A stretch of 64,000 nucleotides of DNA, taken from the NCBI GenBank assembly GCA_013396915.1, contig VWZL01001331.1:78448-142447 (forward strand), read 5' to 3'. The first letter of the stretch is position 1. Each line of letters starts with the position of its first letter. Position numbers and translations under genes: made by a program. The notes under the pieces were generated by a model. That model was given only the letters and a program-made list of their open reading frames with translations. It did not search any database and was not told the DNA's origin. Origin of the DNA: Stercorarius parasiticus (Eukaryota > Chordata > Aves > Charadriiformes > Stercorariidae). This document shows, piece by piece, positions 12,701 to 24,698 of the stretch.

Positions 12701-14116
12701 AGAAGGGTTGTGGTAGTCATCCTGTTTTGGGGAAGGACAAGATTCCCATGACTTGGGGATGTCTTTACCCCTCTCTGTGATGGGTGGTGACGATGGCCGT
12801 CCCATAATTTTTTAAAATTAATTATTTGTTCTTGAAAGCTTTACCCTTTTAGCCTTCAATTCTTTAAAATCAGCAGGAAGACTACAGCACTATCTCACAA
12901 TAGCCAGTCTTTGAGGCGACGCCTTCCACCAGGCGTTTTGAGGTTTTAATCATTTTTGGTGTTCCTCATAATTTCAGTTAATAAATCCAGGGTGGTTACA
13001 GTGGTGATTCATGCAGGATACATCCTGTTTCTTCTCTCCCACATCTTTCTGGCAAAAAGCTGCTGTGGATTAGGAACTTTGTCCTTCATTTTTGGAAATT
13101 GCTCTCCCACTATAGACTTCAAATGAGAATTGCTGTGGTATTTCACTGTGTGCTATTTCAGAGCGCTGGCTTCTTTGATGCAGTCATCATCTATATGGAA
13201 AAGAGGTGTGTACATGAATCAATGGTATAGTTCAGCTGCATCTGCATTAGAAAAGCATAAAAATGAATGAAATGCAATAACTGAAATGCAGTCTTCTAGG
13301 ATGCTATGCCAAATCGGCACTTCAGATATACGCCAAGACAGTTTTCAGGCGCGGGTGCAGAACAAACAGGGTCCTACAATTTCACACCACAGTTTCTACA
13401 TTTCCATTTTCACCTCTGGTGACTGGAGCATGTCAAGGTTTGGGTGAGCTCCCCAAAAGCTGCATAATATGTCTTTCATCTGCTATTAAAAAGAAATAAA
13501 TAATAAAATGATTGGTTTTCTACTTCCATGGTCTTTTTTATTGCCCACTTCCAGAAAATGTCAATGTTTTTCAGCCTAGACTGTGGAGGAAGGCCGCTCT
13601 TCTTTGTAAAAGAGGCAACAGAGCAAAGTATTACCAATCATTTTAATAAAAACAGTTGGTCCATGCAGCTTTAGGCAGTCTTAGGGGGGTCCTTTGCAGG
13701 AGAAGGACACGTTTTCTGCTTTGGGTCTGCCCAGCTCACCAGCTGGGATAGCAGAGCCACCCAACCCAAGACCTCTTCTGCTGCTCTATTTGATCAATTA
13801 ATAAACAAAGCAGTTAAAAGACAAAGCCAAAAATCCTCAGAGGAACGGAAGATCTTAGCTGCCTTCTTTGTTCTTCGGTGACAGTGAGGCAAAAAGAAAA
13901 TATCCTTATTTTTGCCCAGCCTAATCCCATGACCTGTTGCACGTCACATGCCAGAAGACCCCACAGCCTACATCTCCCTGAGAGAGGGGACCACAACACC
14001 CAAAGCAGGCACCGGTGGTGGGTTTCTGCCTCTGGGATGTTCAAGAACATCTGTTCAAGAGTACTGTTTATAACAGTAGAGAGCAATAGGAACTGCTGGA
14101 ACATGATTCATTTAAT

Positions 14117-14205
14117 CCTAAAGCTGATGTTTAAAACAGGTCAGATGAATCCCCCTCAGGGACTGCCATTTTCTCACCACTGGCTTTAAAGGGAGCCTTG
14201 GGCAT
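14117..14205 (+). repeat. Diverged dispersed repeat, copy A
   Basis: This stretch aligns by eye to 31069-31145. The shared blocks in order are GATGTT-AAAA, CAGATGAATC, CCCT, TGCC(T/A), TTTCT, CTGACTAC/CTGGCTTT and AAAGGGAGCC followed by TTGGG/TGGGG. Spacing differs by only a few bases. I do not recognise it as CR1. Two copies in one window suggest an old interspersed element. Confidence 0.45.
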
Positions 14206-15004
14206 AGCTGTAGATAACTACTGCGAAAATACTAGGTGGGATGAATCTCACCTCTTTATTGGAGGGATTTAGTTCCCTCTATGGACTAAAGGGGCCAAGC
14301 CCAAAGAAGAGATCATTAGGGTTTATCATTACTCCCTCCATCTCCTAATCAACCAACAAATACTGGAGACAGCAGAGACTGGATTTGCTGTCTCTTCACT
14401 TTCCAAACCAGGCTTTAATGGCTGAGCTTCTCTTTGCCCCAGTGCTTTCAGGTTATGAGTCAATGGGAACATCCTCGCCCCAGTTTTAGAAGCACGAAGC
14501 ATGTATTTCTGCTCATTGTCAAAAGCACAAAAGATAGCAGGTAGAAGAGGAAATGAGCAGCCAGATCCATTCCATATTAGCAGCTCTGCAACTCGGGAGG
14601 CATGTTCAAGCGAGTTTATCTCCCCCCAAAACTGGCAGGTTGAGTAAAAGCACTTGGTAGAAGAGTGACCCCAGGGAGGATGAGATACCTTCTACATAAT
14701 TATCTCCAGTCAGGGTTTGGCTCTGCTATCGGAGATGTTAATCTTTCACGCCCACTGCCGAATGGCCACATAACAGCCCTTGTGGTGAGATACGTGAATA
14801 GAAGGTAAAGGAATGCAATGTTCTTCTTGTTTTGCATGGTTCAGGATCAAATGCATTAAACACCCGTAGCACGTATCGCATCACATAGACCTGTGCCTTA
14901 TCGCTGGGCTATATCCTGTTGGCATTACAACACCCCCAGCCTCAAAGCCGAAACTCGTATCAAGCAATCTCTGCCCTGAGGGTCTTGTAACTAAAGGTGA
15001 ATGG

Positions 15005-15059
15005 AAAAAAAAAGAGAAAAAAAAAAGAAAAAAAAAGAAAAAAAAGAAAAAAAGAAAAA
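15005..15059 (+). repeat. A-rich (AAAAAAG)n-like array
   Basis: A runs of four to ten residues separated by single G. A minus-strand open frame of 82 codons read across it is just phenylalanine-rich simple-repeat translation. Confidence 0.9.
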
Positions 15060-15211
15060 TAGGGAAGTCACTATGTGCTGGGAGAGCTCTAAGCTTTGAT
15101 TCAGCAAAGACTTTGAGGACGAGTTTCATTTAAATGAGCCCTGAAATTCATTCCCATCAATCAGTCTTAAGAACATCCTTACGAAAATAAGCCATGATTA
15201 TTTCTCTCCTT

Positions 15212-15228
15212 AAAAAAAAAAAAAAAAA
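15212..15228 (+). repeat. Poly-A tract
   Basis: Seventeen consecutive A, with no retrocopy upstream. Confidence 0.9.
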
Positions 15229-15570
15229 GACAGTAAACTAGAACCAACTCCAAAGTTATGAAAATAACCACCATTAATTTACAGCCTAATCAACTGTGGG
15301 CGATACTATTGATTTCTAAAGGATGTTCGCAAGGCTGTTATCTACTGGGATCAATAACCACCTTGTAGTAAAGCCCCAAGGCGCTGGCAGAGGCAACCAC
15401 AATATTCCCTGCAATTGTTTCTCATCTCATATTTATAGCAGCGTGGTCACAAAAGCCAGCTGCAGGAACAAATTCAGACCTGGCCTAACCTGACACCATA
15501 TCTTTGGGAGAGGCACACACTCCTGCTGAACCTGAACTTTCGTGTAATAAAAACCCACTTAGGAGAACAC

Positions 15571-15588
15571 TTTTTTTTTTTTTTTTTT
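15571..15588 (+). repeat. Poly-T tract
   Basis: Eighteen consecutive T. The flanks show no retrotransposed gene on the minus strand. Confidence 0.9.
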
Positions 15589-18140
15589 CCAAACTGCTGA
15601 CTTACGGGCACTTGGGTGATCCCGGCTTTCGTACAGGTTTGGGATTTAGTATCAATGTCATCACTGCAACTTTTATTTCTCCAGGCACTAGTCACTCCGC
15701 CTTATGCTGAGACATCCCCTTTCACATGGCCCTTAACCTTGGTCTTCATCCTTGGGCTTATATGGGCCTTAAAGACATAAAGCATGGGCATCTGCAGCTG
15801 TAATGTAAAAAAATTAAGTGAATATGTTATCTTGCATTTGTGAGGAACACCTAGCACCAAAAAAGATAGTAACCATGGCTCAGCTAGCACTCCGTAACTC
15901 TTTACACCGGGATAATTGTGCCCTTGAACCTGAGACAGCAGGGTGAAATGGAAGGGAGAGTGGCACCAATCCAAGCCCAAGTTTGATAAAACGCTGCCTG
16001 TTTGGAGTCTCGTAAATCCAGCAAGGAAGCAGAGTCCTAAAAGGCAAGAAGGTGTGGAGCAGGTAATCACAGCTCTTAGATGGATTACTGTCACTTGCGG
16101 GGTGTACATTAACGCTTGATGCCCTTCCAGATGGCAGGGTCTGGCTGAGTTCGCAAGTGCAATTCTAAGACCTGCAGCAAACCTTCACCTGGACAAGGTC
16201 CATCCTGGTCTTTGAGCTGGTGACCCAACATTTTGGCTCCCTGGAACACTGGCAATATTGACTGCTTGGCGGTGGCCAGCACATTTCCCTGCTCCCTGCC
16301 AGATCTGCCTCTTGTTTTCAGGCTGCCTACGGGCAGAGGAGGCAGAGACCTTTCCCTCCTCCTCCTTTCCCTTTTCCTACAACATCAGGCTCTTGCACAA
16401 AGACGCTGGTGGGTCTCACAAGGCCCATCCTTTTCTTGTGGAGGAAGGAAAGGTCTTGTGCTGTCCTTGTGCCCTTTGGTGCTGTTTCACTTTGTGCCTC
16501 TACTAAATCTGTCCCTGGGGCTCAGCGTGGCTGTAGCAGCTATATGGCTTGGCACCGGCGTCTGTTTTAAGGTTGCTGCGGTGACCGTGATGGCAGCATT
16601 TAAAAATGGCACAGGCCGTTATTTAATGCCAGCTGGGTAGGGATTGCAGGGCAGGTTGGTCAGTGACCCAGAGTGACCTGTTATGGACTGGCAGCCCTTC
16701 GCAGCAGGAACGTCGTGGGGGGTGGCCGGGGAGGGGGATTCACCTCTGCCTGCATCTGCGGGCAGCCCAGCGTTTTGGCTGCCATTTGGAGGAGTTTCCG
16801 TAAGTGAGAGGCACTGAAAACTCGGGCCAAGCATGACCGCAACCGAAACTGGTCTTGAAGAACAAGGTGTTTCATCTCATAGCAGACAAACCTGCTTTAA
16901 TTACACCCGTGTAGTAAGCAGGGGAGTAAGAACTGATGATAGGAGAGACGCAACAGCCCCAACAGAATTAGCTTAATTTCTCCTGTGCCCTTAATTATCT
17001 TAGAAGAGGAAGGGCTTGAGGGATATAAAATGCTTGGGGAAGTGAGGGGGAAGGGAAGGCATCATGATCGGCTTGCAAGGCTCTCCCAGGCTGCCCCAGT
17101 CCCCTGGCTCCTGCAGTCATGGTCCCAACATGCCCCAGGGACAGTGTTGTCATTGCCAGGGACACCATCCTCCATAATGTGGGATGGCTACAAACAGCCT
17201 GCAAGGTCACCCTTGGGGTGTACCCGCCTCGGGCGCACTGTGTTCAGAGGAGGGTTTGCACCTCAAAAGCAACGTGAGCTGGTCAGCAACGGACATCATT
17301 TCCATAGCACCACAACTAGCAAAGGGCAGACATTGCCCAGTGTCAAACTGAACGATAATGTCGGCACTTGGATAGCTTGGTGGGCTTTGTACATCCATGT
17401 ATGCTTGTGAATTGCTCATTCTGAGGGTGTATGAATAAGCATGAGTCCCAGGTTGTGGCTGTGAGTAGAGGAGAGAGGACGCAGCTGCCCCATGATGGGG
17501 GGGACGGGTTTTGTGGCTGCTTTCCTCCTGAGTCAGCCAGGCCATGCACATGGCAGTTGTGCTACTGGCCCCTTGGCTTTCTCATGAGACTGCCCTGATG
17601 TTCGGGAATGAGGAATCTATCCCCATGTCTTCATTTAAGGTCAAGTTTAGTCTTACCTGCCTGTTCTTTTACAAGTCTTCCCCTCCCCCGTGGCAGGGAC
17701 CATCTCCTCATTCAGCTTTTCCACAGTCCATTAGAACTTTCCCAGGAGAGGAAAAAAACACTGGTTTTGCTGCAATTGCACTAGGGTGAGGCCACCTGGA
17801 TGGGAGGTTCTGGCTGGTACAAAGCTCAGTGTGGTCCCTACCTTGGAGTCTTTGCTGACTCTTCCAGGCAGCAGGAAGACCTCATCATGCAAGTGGCCTC
17901 TTAAATACCTCTTCTGAGATCAGTCATCCTCCACCAAGCAGATGCTGAGGTGATGGGCATGGTCATATTTAAGTGGTGCCAGGCAATGTTCCTGGGACCT
18001 ATGTTCAATCAGATGCAGTGTTAGTTGTGGTCCTGGTACGGCTCTGGTCTGCATCACTGGCATCCCCCAGATAGACCTGGGCATGATTCAGGGGCCAGCA
18101 TGGACAGGGAACATCCATCCCCAACACAGGTGATCAGTGC

Positions 18141-18406
18141 AGTGGTAGGAAAAGGGTTAATGGTTTTAAACTGAAAGAGGGTAAATTTAGAAGAAATATT
18201 AGGAAGAAATTCTTTACTGTGAAGGTGGTGAGACACTGGAACAGGTTGCCCACAGAGAGCTGTGGATGCCTCATCCCTCGAAGCATTCAAGGCCAGAAAC
18301 TTGGTCTAGTGGGAGGTGTCCCTGCCCATGGCAGGGGGGTTGGAACAAGATGCTCTTTAAGGTCCCTTCCAACCTAAACCATTCTATGATTCTGAGATTC
18401 TATGAT
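18141..18406 (+). mobile_element. CR1 LINE, 3' end with internal deletion
   Basis: A plus-strand CR1 fragment. ORF2 C-terminal sequence begins near 18150 (GGTTTTAAACTGAAAGAGGG) and runs through ATTAGGAAGAAATTCTTTAC and the 'GTGGTGAGACACTGGAACAG' block to the UTR. The UTR has GTGTCCCTGCCCATGGCAGG and ends in ATTCTATG-type octamers at 18390-18406. Between GGCCAG (about 18290) and the TGGTCTAGTGGG block a stretch of roughly 20-30 bases present in the 34.3 kb copy (coding for 'RLDGALSS') is missing. Two extra bases also sit in 'CCCACAGAGAG'. It is dead. Confidence 0.92.
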
Positions 18407-21067
18407 TGGAAGCATCCACTGGGTTGGGTGCAAGGGCAAGACCCATGCTGTCATTTCTGGACATAGAGTTTTTTAAAAAAAAGGTCAGAAAATAGCCCTT
18501 ATCATATGCGGTACTCATATAGTGTGTCCCAAATGACCTGACAGGATGTTTTTATGCAGCTAAAATTAGGTGAAATTAATCCTGCTGTTAGCACCCATTG
18601 ATGATCACCCTGAAGTCTTTGCCAGCTAAGGTGCGTTGCAAGGCTCCTGTCTACCAGCCCTCCAGCCCACTGTGTAGCGATCTGGCTCACCAAAGACAAG
18701 TGTGATAAACAAGCCACCCTGCCATCTCTTTGGAGGGTGTCTCTGTCTGCATCCTCCAATCCATTGTTTGTTGGTGACAAACTCCTCCTGAGCTGGAGTT
18801 GCCGGCTTTACCATCCCAATTAACCCATGTTGTGCATCGGAGGCATTTCATAGTGACTCCAGCCCTGGCCAAGCTATGAGAGACTGAGCCCCCCAAAACC
18901 CCCAGGCTGCTCCCACCCACTACCAATGCTAGCTGTTCGGCTCAGTGCCTCACGGGGTGGGAAGGTCCATGAGGGGAGGGGAGCGTCACTACCCAATCAT
19001 CAAGACAAGAAATTCAAGATGGTTTTCTCCAAGACCACCCAGGAAATACGTGGTGATATAAGATCAGGGTTTGAGCTCCCAGCTCCAGCTTCCAGCCCCA
19101 GGCTCAAACCACGAACCCAAAAGAAAAAAGTGTCTGCAAACCACAGAGTCTCCTGTAAAAATAATTTGAAGACATTAAATGATGTTAAATTCTTAATCCT
19201 TCAGCCTTTTCTCAGACCAAACTCCAGTTAAAATCAAATATGCAAAGACCTTAACATTGGGCCATAAGGCAAACAAACTACTGCGATCTTTTTTTAACCC
19301 ACAAAACTGCAAGAACAAGTAATTACCCTAAACCTACAGCGTTCTCAGGAAGAGAGCCATATATAAAATAGGTTCCTTATGATTTTTTGAGCCAGCTTTG
19401 TAATTTTCCTTTTGGAATTTCTGACACACTGAAAAGAAAAGGAAATTTTTAACCGTATCTGCAAGATGATGGTATGACACTCAATTTCCAGAGTAAAAGT
19501 TTGAAAATAAAAACTTCCATGTGAGCTGATAAAGCTTTAACTTTGAATATCTATCCTGATTCTCTCTCTGAGTACACCCATAAAATCCTTACAGCTGGGG
19601 AAAGATAGGCCTTTAAATAAAAATGCTGAAAAATAATTCTTAGCAAAGGAAAGAATACAACCTCTTTAATCACTGAATATCACACCAGATTATAGGCTTG
19701 AGAAGAAAAAAATTTGAAAAATAGTTATGGTTTTAGGATATAATAGGAGAGACATTATGAAATGCATAAAAGTTTGCTGTTTACAAGGGAAATTGTCTTA
19801 AAATGATTATCCACAGGTTTTCAGCTGAAGCAGAGATGAGTAACTCAGTCCTGTGAAATACAATGCGGTTCACGGCAGGAGGAGAGGCAGCCACTTCCAG
19901 CAAAGAGGAATATGTGAGACGCGATGGGGCAGTTACAGCGTATTTATGGAGACAGACTTTTTTAGGACCTTAGTGGAGGCGAGGGTCCAAGTCAACGTCC
20001 CGCGGAAGCCTTAATTCTCATGTTGAAGTAACAAAACCTGCAGGCGCTCAGGATGATGAGCCATAAAAACGGAAAGCGTGCTTCTTTACTTGCTTGCACC
20101 AGCATAAATCAGGAGCAGCTCTGTTGATGTTCAGGACGTGAGGGCTTCCTCCACACAGTGCGTAGAGGCAAAGGATCAGATCCAGCCACAGACCACGGCA
20201 GAGCTTTAGGCTTTGTGGGAATGTTTTAAAATACGTGCTTTATTGTACTGCAGCAGAACGTCCTATAAAAGGCCTTGACTGAAAAGAATCATTTTAATAA
20301 TGGGGAAAAAAGATCTGAGTTTGAGTCAACAAAAAGACAGGCTCTGTTGGGACTGTCAAGGGAAAATGACTCTATTCAGCCTTATTCTTCACTCACATAA
20401 CTGACATAAAGGGGGAGTTGCTCAGGTGAAGTGAATGAGGTGATAGTGGGACTAAATCATTGTAAGAAAGTATTGGGCCTGAGATTTCATTTCTCCCAGC
20501 CTCAAAACCCACTGCTTCCCACGGGCTAGATTATGCCTGTATAAGACTTTCTTTCTTGGCTTTTTATAGTGATCTACGTTTTCTTGCAGGGTGTATTTAG
20601 CCATAAGTTATACCTTTGTGCTATATGATCTCTGGGCAGGATGCACCCCCTGGTAAACAACAAGACAAATCAGGAACTCAAGAGATGTAGAAACTTTTTT
20701 TTGGCTGTAGTGATGGGAATAAGGCTTTTCTCCATATTTCCCAGAATTTACTGGGGGCTGGTAAGGCGCAGGTTTCCAAGTCATCATGCTTAGCTGGAAA
20801 CAGCAGCAGAAACTCCTCGTCCCGGGAACCAGGGCTCCTCTCTACATGGAGGTCACTCCCCAGGTATTACAGTTACCTACTGTTCTCCAGACTGAAACTT
20901 AACAATGGAAAAGGAAATATTCAAGGTTTTTTATTGACACATTGCACCCTGCTTCTTCGCACTTGATTGTTGCGCTTGTTCATCACTGAGGTCTCCAAAC
21001 AAGATCCCGATCCTTCAGCATCTGGAAGCTGGGTTCACAATACGGGGAATAATATAGCTGTATCATA
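18407..21067. other. AT-rich non-coding sequence
   Basis: No gene and no young repeat. The part from 19100 to 19800 is strongly AT-rich and poor in open frames; none of at least 60 codons starts between about 19230 and 21900. The piece at 20092-20134 may be an ancient repeat. Confidence 0.65.
20092..20134. repeat. Possible ancient dispersed repeat fragment
   Basis: GCTTGCACCAGCATAAATCA then GGAGCAGCTCTGTTGATGTT resembles the old amniote core 'cttacaccagtgtaaatcaggagtaactc'. A possible second part, GGATCAGATCCAGCC, lies near 20176. The similarity is by eye and from memory. Confidence 0.4.
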
Positions 21068-21148
21068 AACTCATGTAATGATTTGGGTTGGAGGAGATCT
21101 CTGGAGGTCACCTTGTCCAACCCCCTGCTCAAAGCAAGGCTACAGCAG
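21068..21148 (-). mobile_element. CR1 LINE, short 3' end fragment
   Basis: The antisense CR1 UTR reads TTTGGGTTGGAGGAGATCTC, then GGTCACCTTGTCCAACCCCC and TGCTCAAAGCAAGGC. The terminal octamers are nearly gone (TCATGTAATG). The UTR type matches the 4.6 kb fragment rather than the 7.7 kb copy, so it is an older subfamily. Confidence 0.8.
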
Positions 21149-21512
21149 CAGGGCTATAGCAAAGGACAACTTCGAAATTACACTGCATTGCTCAGGGCCT
21201 TAACTGCAAAACTGTTCAGCCAATAAGGAGGGTGACTGTGATTCCCATACTTTATTATTCTTTTCTTTAAATCATCTGAGGATTAAAAAAAAAATCTTAT
21301 CTTTTAATTAAGAATCAGTTTAGCTTCAGATTGCAGCATAATTTAATTTATTCAGAGCGTTCCTAGAGTTAATTGACACCAACCCATGTACAATGGTGCG
21401 TTCTGTCTTGGTGCATTTCCCAGTCTCCACCACACTGTGGTTTGTGCAGTCCAGTTAGCATAGATACATGAAAGAGGAGATCAGTCGTGCCTTGAGGCAG
21501 CTTCTTGCACCC

Positions 21513-21605
21513 TGAAGTCACATTGACTTCAAAGGAATCTCATGGCTTGGCGCAAGCTGAGACCCTTCACAAAAGGACACCTACTGAAGTCAATGGAGAG
21601 TGAAA
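21513..21605. repeat. Possible ancient dispersed repeat fragment
   Basis: Two mutually inverted cores, GTCACATTGACTTCAAAGGA (from about 21516) and TACTGAAGTCAATGGAGAGT (from about 21584), are about 50 bases apart. A direct 'attgacttcaa' core facing an inverted 'tgaagtcaatgg' core fits the palindromic old amniote repeat suspected elsewhere in this window. Assignment from memory only. Confidence 0.4.
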
Positions 21606-23125
21606 AACATCCACACATGTTGGTCTTAGGGCCCATCTAGATCAGGTTCTACCTCCACAAAGGGATCAAGATCAAGGGATCAAGAGCTTGGAGAAGAGTT
21701 TGAGAGCAGGGCAAACATGCAGTGGTATTGCCTTGAACATAGTCCCTAGTCCCACTTTGTGGCTCTTAGACTTCCAGAAGTGCTGCTTCTGCATTTAATA
21801 GCTCTTCAGGAATTTTTCTCCCATGAATAAGATGAGCATTGTTTTCAACCCATGTAATCCTTTTGCATTCACTCCGTGATAAAAAAGCGCTGCCATCTGA
21901 CCGAGGCAACACAAATTGCAGGCACAGAGATATTAAGGCGTTTTATTGCATCTGCAGATGCATGAGCCTGAGCCCCGCGTTGAGGTCAGTTGTCAACAGC
22001 GACCTGAGTTAAATCTATCAGTACAGGGTAGCAAGCAGGTCATTCCCTTTTATGCCATTCTTTTTAAAAAGCCGGCAGTTTTCAGCCACACCTGCCCTAT
22101 TGGCCACCATGGCTTGGCATGGCGTTTTATAAACACTGAACAGAAATTGCTACAGAAATCAGTCAGTACAGAAACCAACGCTGAACAGCTCAGGGAGGCA
22201 GTGACCCAGGAGACAACACTGTTAGATGGTGTGATCCCCAGATTTGTGCTGTCAGTGTGGAAATCCAGTGTCGAAGAGGTACAGAGATGGGTCGTGGTGT
22301 CTTCAGCAGGTGCTGGATGATTGACTTTGTCCTGAGTGAACTGAGCTCCTGTGCAATGTGCAGAGAGATGGAAGAAAACGGTGATAAAATGGCCAGATAC
22401 ATTCCCACCTGCTTCTAGTCTCTTTTGCATATTAGTCACAGTATGTTGAAGTCAGGTTTCAGCTCTAGATTTGGACATCATGCATGGGACACAATTGTTC
22501 GTGCACACAAACACACACATGTCTCTTATTGCTGTGATGCCCTGGAGTATCCCTCCTGAGCTCCCACCACAACCCCAGGATGCTAGAGATGTCCTGTAGC
22601 TCTTGCATCGTACTGACATGGATGTTGCAGATCCCTGGTGGCATCTCAACTGCACATTTATTCCTAAGCAGCAGAATCAAGACCCTGAGTCTGGGGAGAG
22701 GATTAGCACAGGAGCAGCAGAGGAAATCAGTGGGATTTGGGTCTTGTCTCCACTTTGGTGTTTGCTGGTTGCTTTGGATCTACTGACTAATTTATTACCA
22801 CGGCATGTCCTGGCTTACCCAGCTGTGAGGCAAAAATGCTCATGTTACAGGCCACTCGGTCAGTCTGATGATGGAGTGAATTCCTCTGTCAACCATAACC
22901 TTGTGGAAGTATCCCTGTCTGTGTGCTCATTCCCCATCGGACACGCGCAGGCTGGGGGGATGCTGTGGTAGCCCCAGCTCTGCACCCCGAACATGTGTCC
23001 CATAAGACATTTGTCAATTTCACCTTTTTTTTCCATTTGCGTGACTTTGCACATCAAGAGAGAGGCCTCAGCGATGAGATGATGTTGTGGAGAGTCTAAG
23101 CCCGAGTCTAACCCAAGTCTTAATC

Positions 23126-23153
23126 TGGGTTAAATTAAGTCTAATTTAACCCA
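23126..23153. repeat. Perfect inverted repeat (12-bp arms, 4-base loop)
   Basis: The left arm TGGGTTAAATTA (23126-23137) and right arm TAATTTAACCCA (23142-23153) are exact reverse complements around the loop AGTC. Four further pairs (AATC at about 23122-23125 with GATT at about 23157-23160) can form past a three-base bulge. The neighbourhood also repeats GTCTAA/GTCTTAA words. It could extrude as a cruciform or be the ends of an old inverted-repeat element; no transposase or target duplication is seen. Confidence 0.85.
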
Positions 23154-24668
23154 ATTGATTTCTCTGATTCTGTTCCTGGTGTGGCTACATAAACACCTGG
23201 GCTGGCACAATCAATAGGCAGGATCAGGCCAGAAGCAAATGGACGGGCTTTGGTGGGGACGATGACTACTTTCAGTGCTTGGTAGAGTTTTATACTAGCT
23301 ATAGGGGCTTGTGAATCAATGGTCCAATTGAAAGCATTAATATCATTAAGTATTTAATTAAGAAAGTGAATAATTAATTATATATGTTCATACAATAACA
23401 GTCATGATAATATTATTGCTAATGAACAATAATTAACAATGGATTCCATTTTGAGAGGCAGTAATAGTGCTGACACCACTGTCATTAAGAATATGCTCTG
23501 GGGATGGTCGTGGGAGCTGATCAATCCTGGCTGGTAGGTTGGGGCACCCTCCCAGGGAAACCTTCCTGACACCACATCCAGCCTTTCTTTGCCTTCCTCA
23601 CCTTGGCATCACCAAGATCCTTCAAGGACTGTGGACTTGTGAGGGCTGCTGGTCTGGGCAGAGCATGGACACATTATCATGGCTTAGGAGCAACCAGGGG
23701 TGTGGGGGGGTATCTTCCAGGGCTTTCTCCTGTTATGCTGCCAGGGGCTGGTTCCCTTTGACCCATCCATCACCATGCCCAAACACACATCTTGTATACT
23801 CCCGCCAGTAGTTTGAGAAACTTGACAACAGAAGCTGTAAAACCACCCTTATCCATTGCTGTGCACCTTGTGTTGGGCACTGCAAGAACATAGAAAAAGA
23901 GGACGGTTTCTTCCCCCAGATATAGGAGTGGTGAGTCCTGCCAGGGACTTTTAACTTGGTTATCACCAGCCATTTGTAGTTGCTCTGTGTGTGCGCTAAT
24001 GGCAGCAGCTCCTGTCTGAGTTGAGTCCTATAAACAAGAATTAAATAATGGTAACTGCTGTAGAGATGATGATGGCAACTTTATCGCGATATATATCCAT
24101 GCCAGACCCTTTGTGAGCTTTGAGGTGAAATGTGAGCTTTCTACACAGTCAGGAACAGCCCAGAGAGTGTTTGGAAAATTCAGGGGGAAAAACTGGTTTG
24201 ATTTTTGGCCTTCTTAAGGGAGGAAACTTGCAGGAAATATTTTCCTGGCTATGGGAGTAGCTGGTGCGATGGGTAACACGTTCACCGTACATACGTTCCC
24301 ATCTCACTTTGCATCCTCAGGAATGCAAGGTTAGCAGGAAAATGCAGCTGGGAATCTGCAATGAAAAATTCTGCGGACTCTTCAAAGAGCATCTCTGATC
24401 GCTTTCACAGGCACGTTCAGCTTTTGAGGCGATGCTGCTGACGTGAGGGGCTTCGGCTCTGAAAGCTGCAGGAGCACCCTCCGAATGGAAGGGCAATGCC
24501 AGACCCGGGGGAAGAAGTGCTGAGGCTCCTGGGGAGGGAGAAATATATAACCTGGGGTGCCAGTGGCAAAATGTATTGTTGCTGTGGGGGTCTGTCATGG
24601 TATTTTGGGGTGTTGTACCCAAATAGGTTCTTCCCTGGGCATCTGCACTGTGACAGCCATCCCTGACC

Positions 24669-24698
24669 CATCCGTCCGTCCGTCCATCCATCCATCCC
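24669..24698 (+). repeat. (TCCG)n(TCCA)n microsatellite
   Basis: Three TCCG units run directly into TCCA units. The two unit types are one transition apart, as expected from CpG decay of one ancestral TCCG array. Confidence 0.85.

Larger units (their letters stand above)
8222..14116. other. Unique non-coding sequence, no gene seen
   Basis: A long CR1-free stretch with no supportable exon. It contains a 19-base T run (8677-8695), a ten-base A run at 9471-9480 and an imperfect GATT run (9755-9780). At 9091-9125, ATTAATGGGCCAGGAATGC is weakly like the old repeat piece at 6850. The sub-region 12800-13660 is AT-rich. Open frames reach 139 codons but show no domain. Confidence 0.65.
14206..18140. 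other. Non-coding sequence with A/T tracts
   Basis: No gene. It holds an A-rich array at 15005-15059, an A run at 15212-15228 and a T run at 15571-15588. The part from about 16230 to 16870 is somewhat richer in G+C but contains no CpG cluster of island density. Frames of 135-141 codons (15702-16109 minus, 16233-16640 plus, 16985-17410 plus) lack any domain and overlap frames on the other strand. Confidence 0.65.

Noticed and set aside
15571..15588. Poly-T as the tail of a processed pseudogene on the minus strand
   Set aside because: The adjacent sequence has no coding similarity and no target-site duplication is evident.
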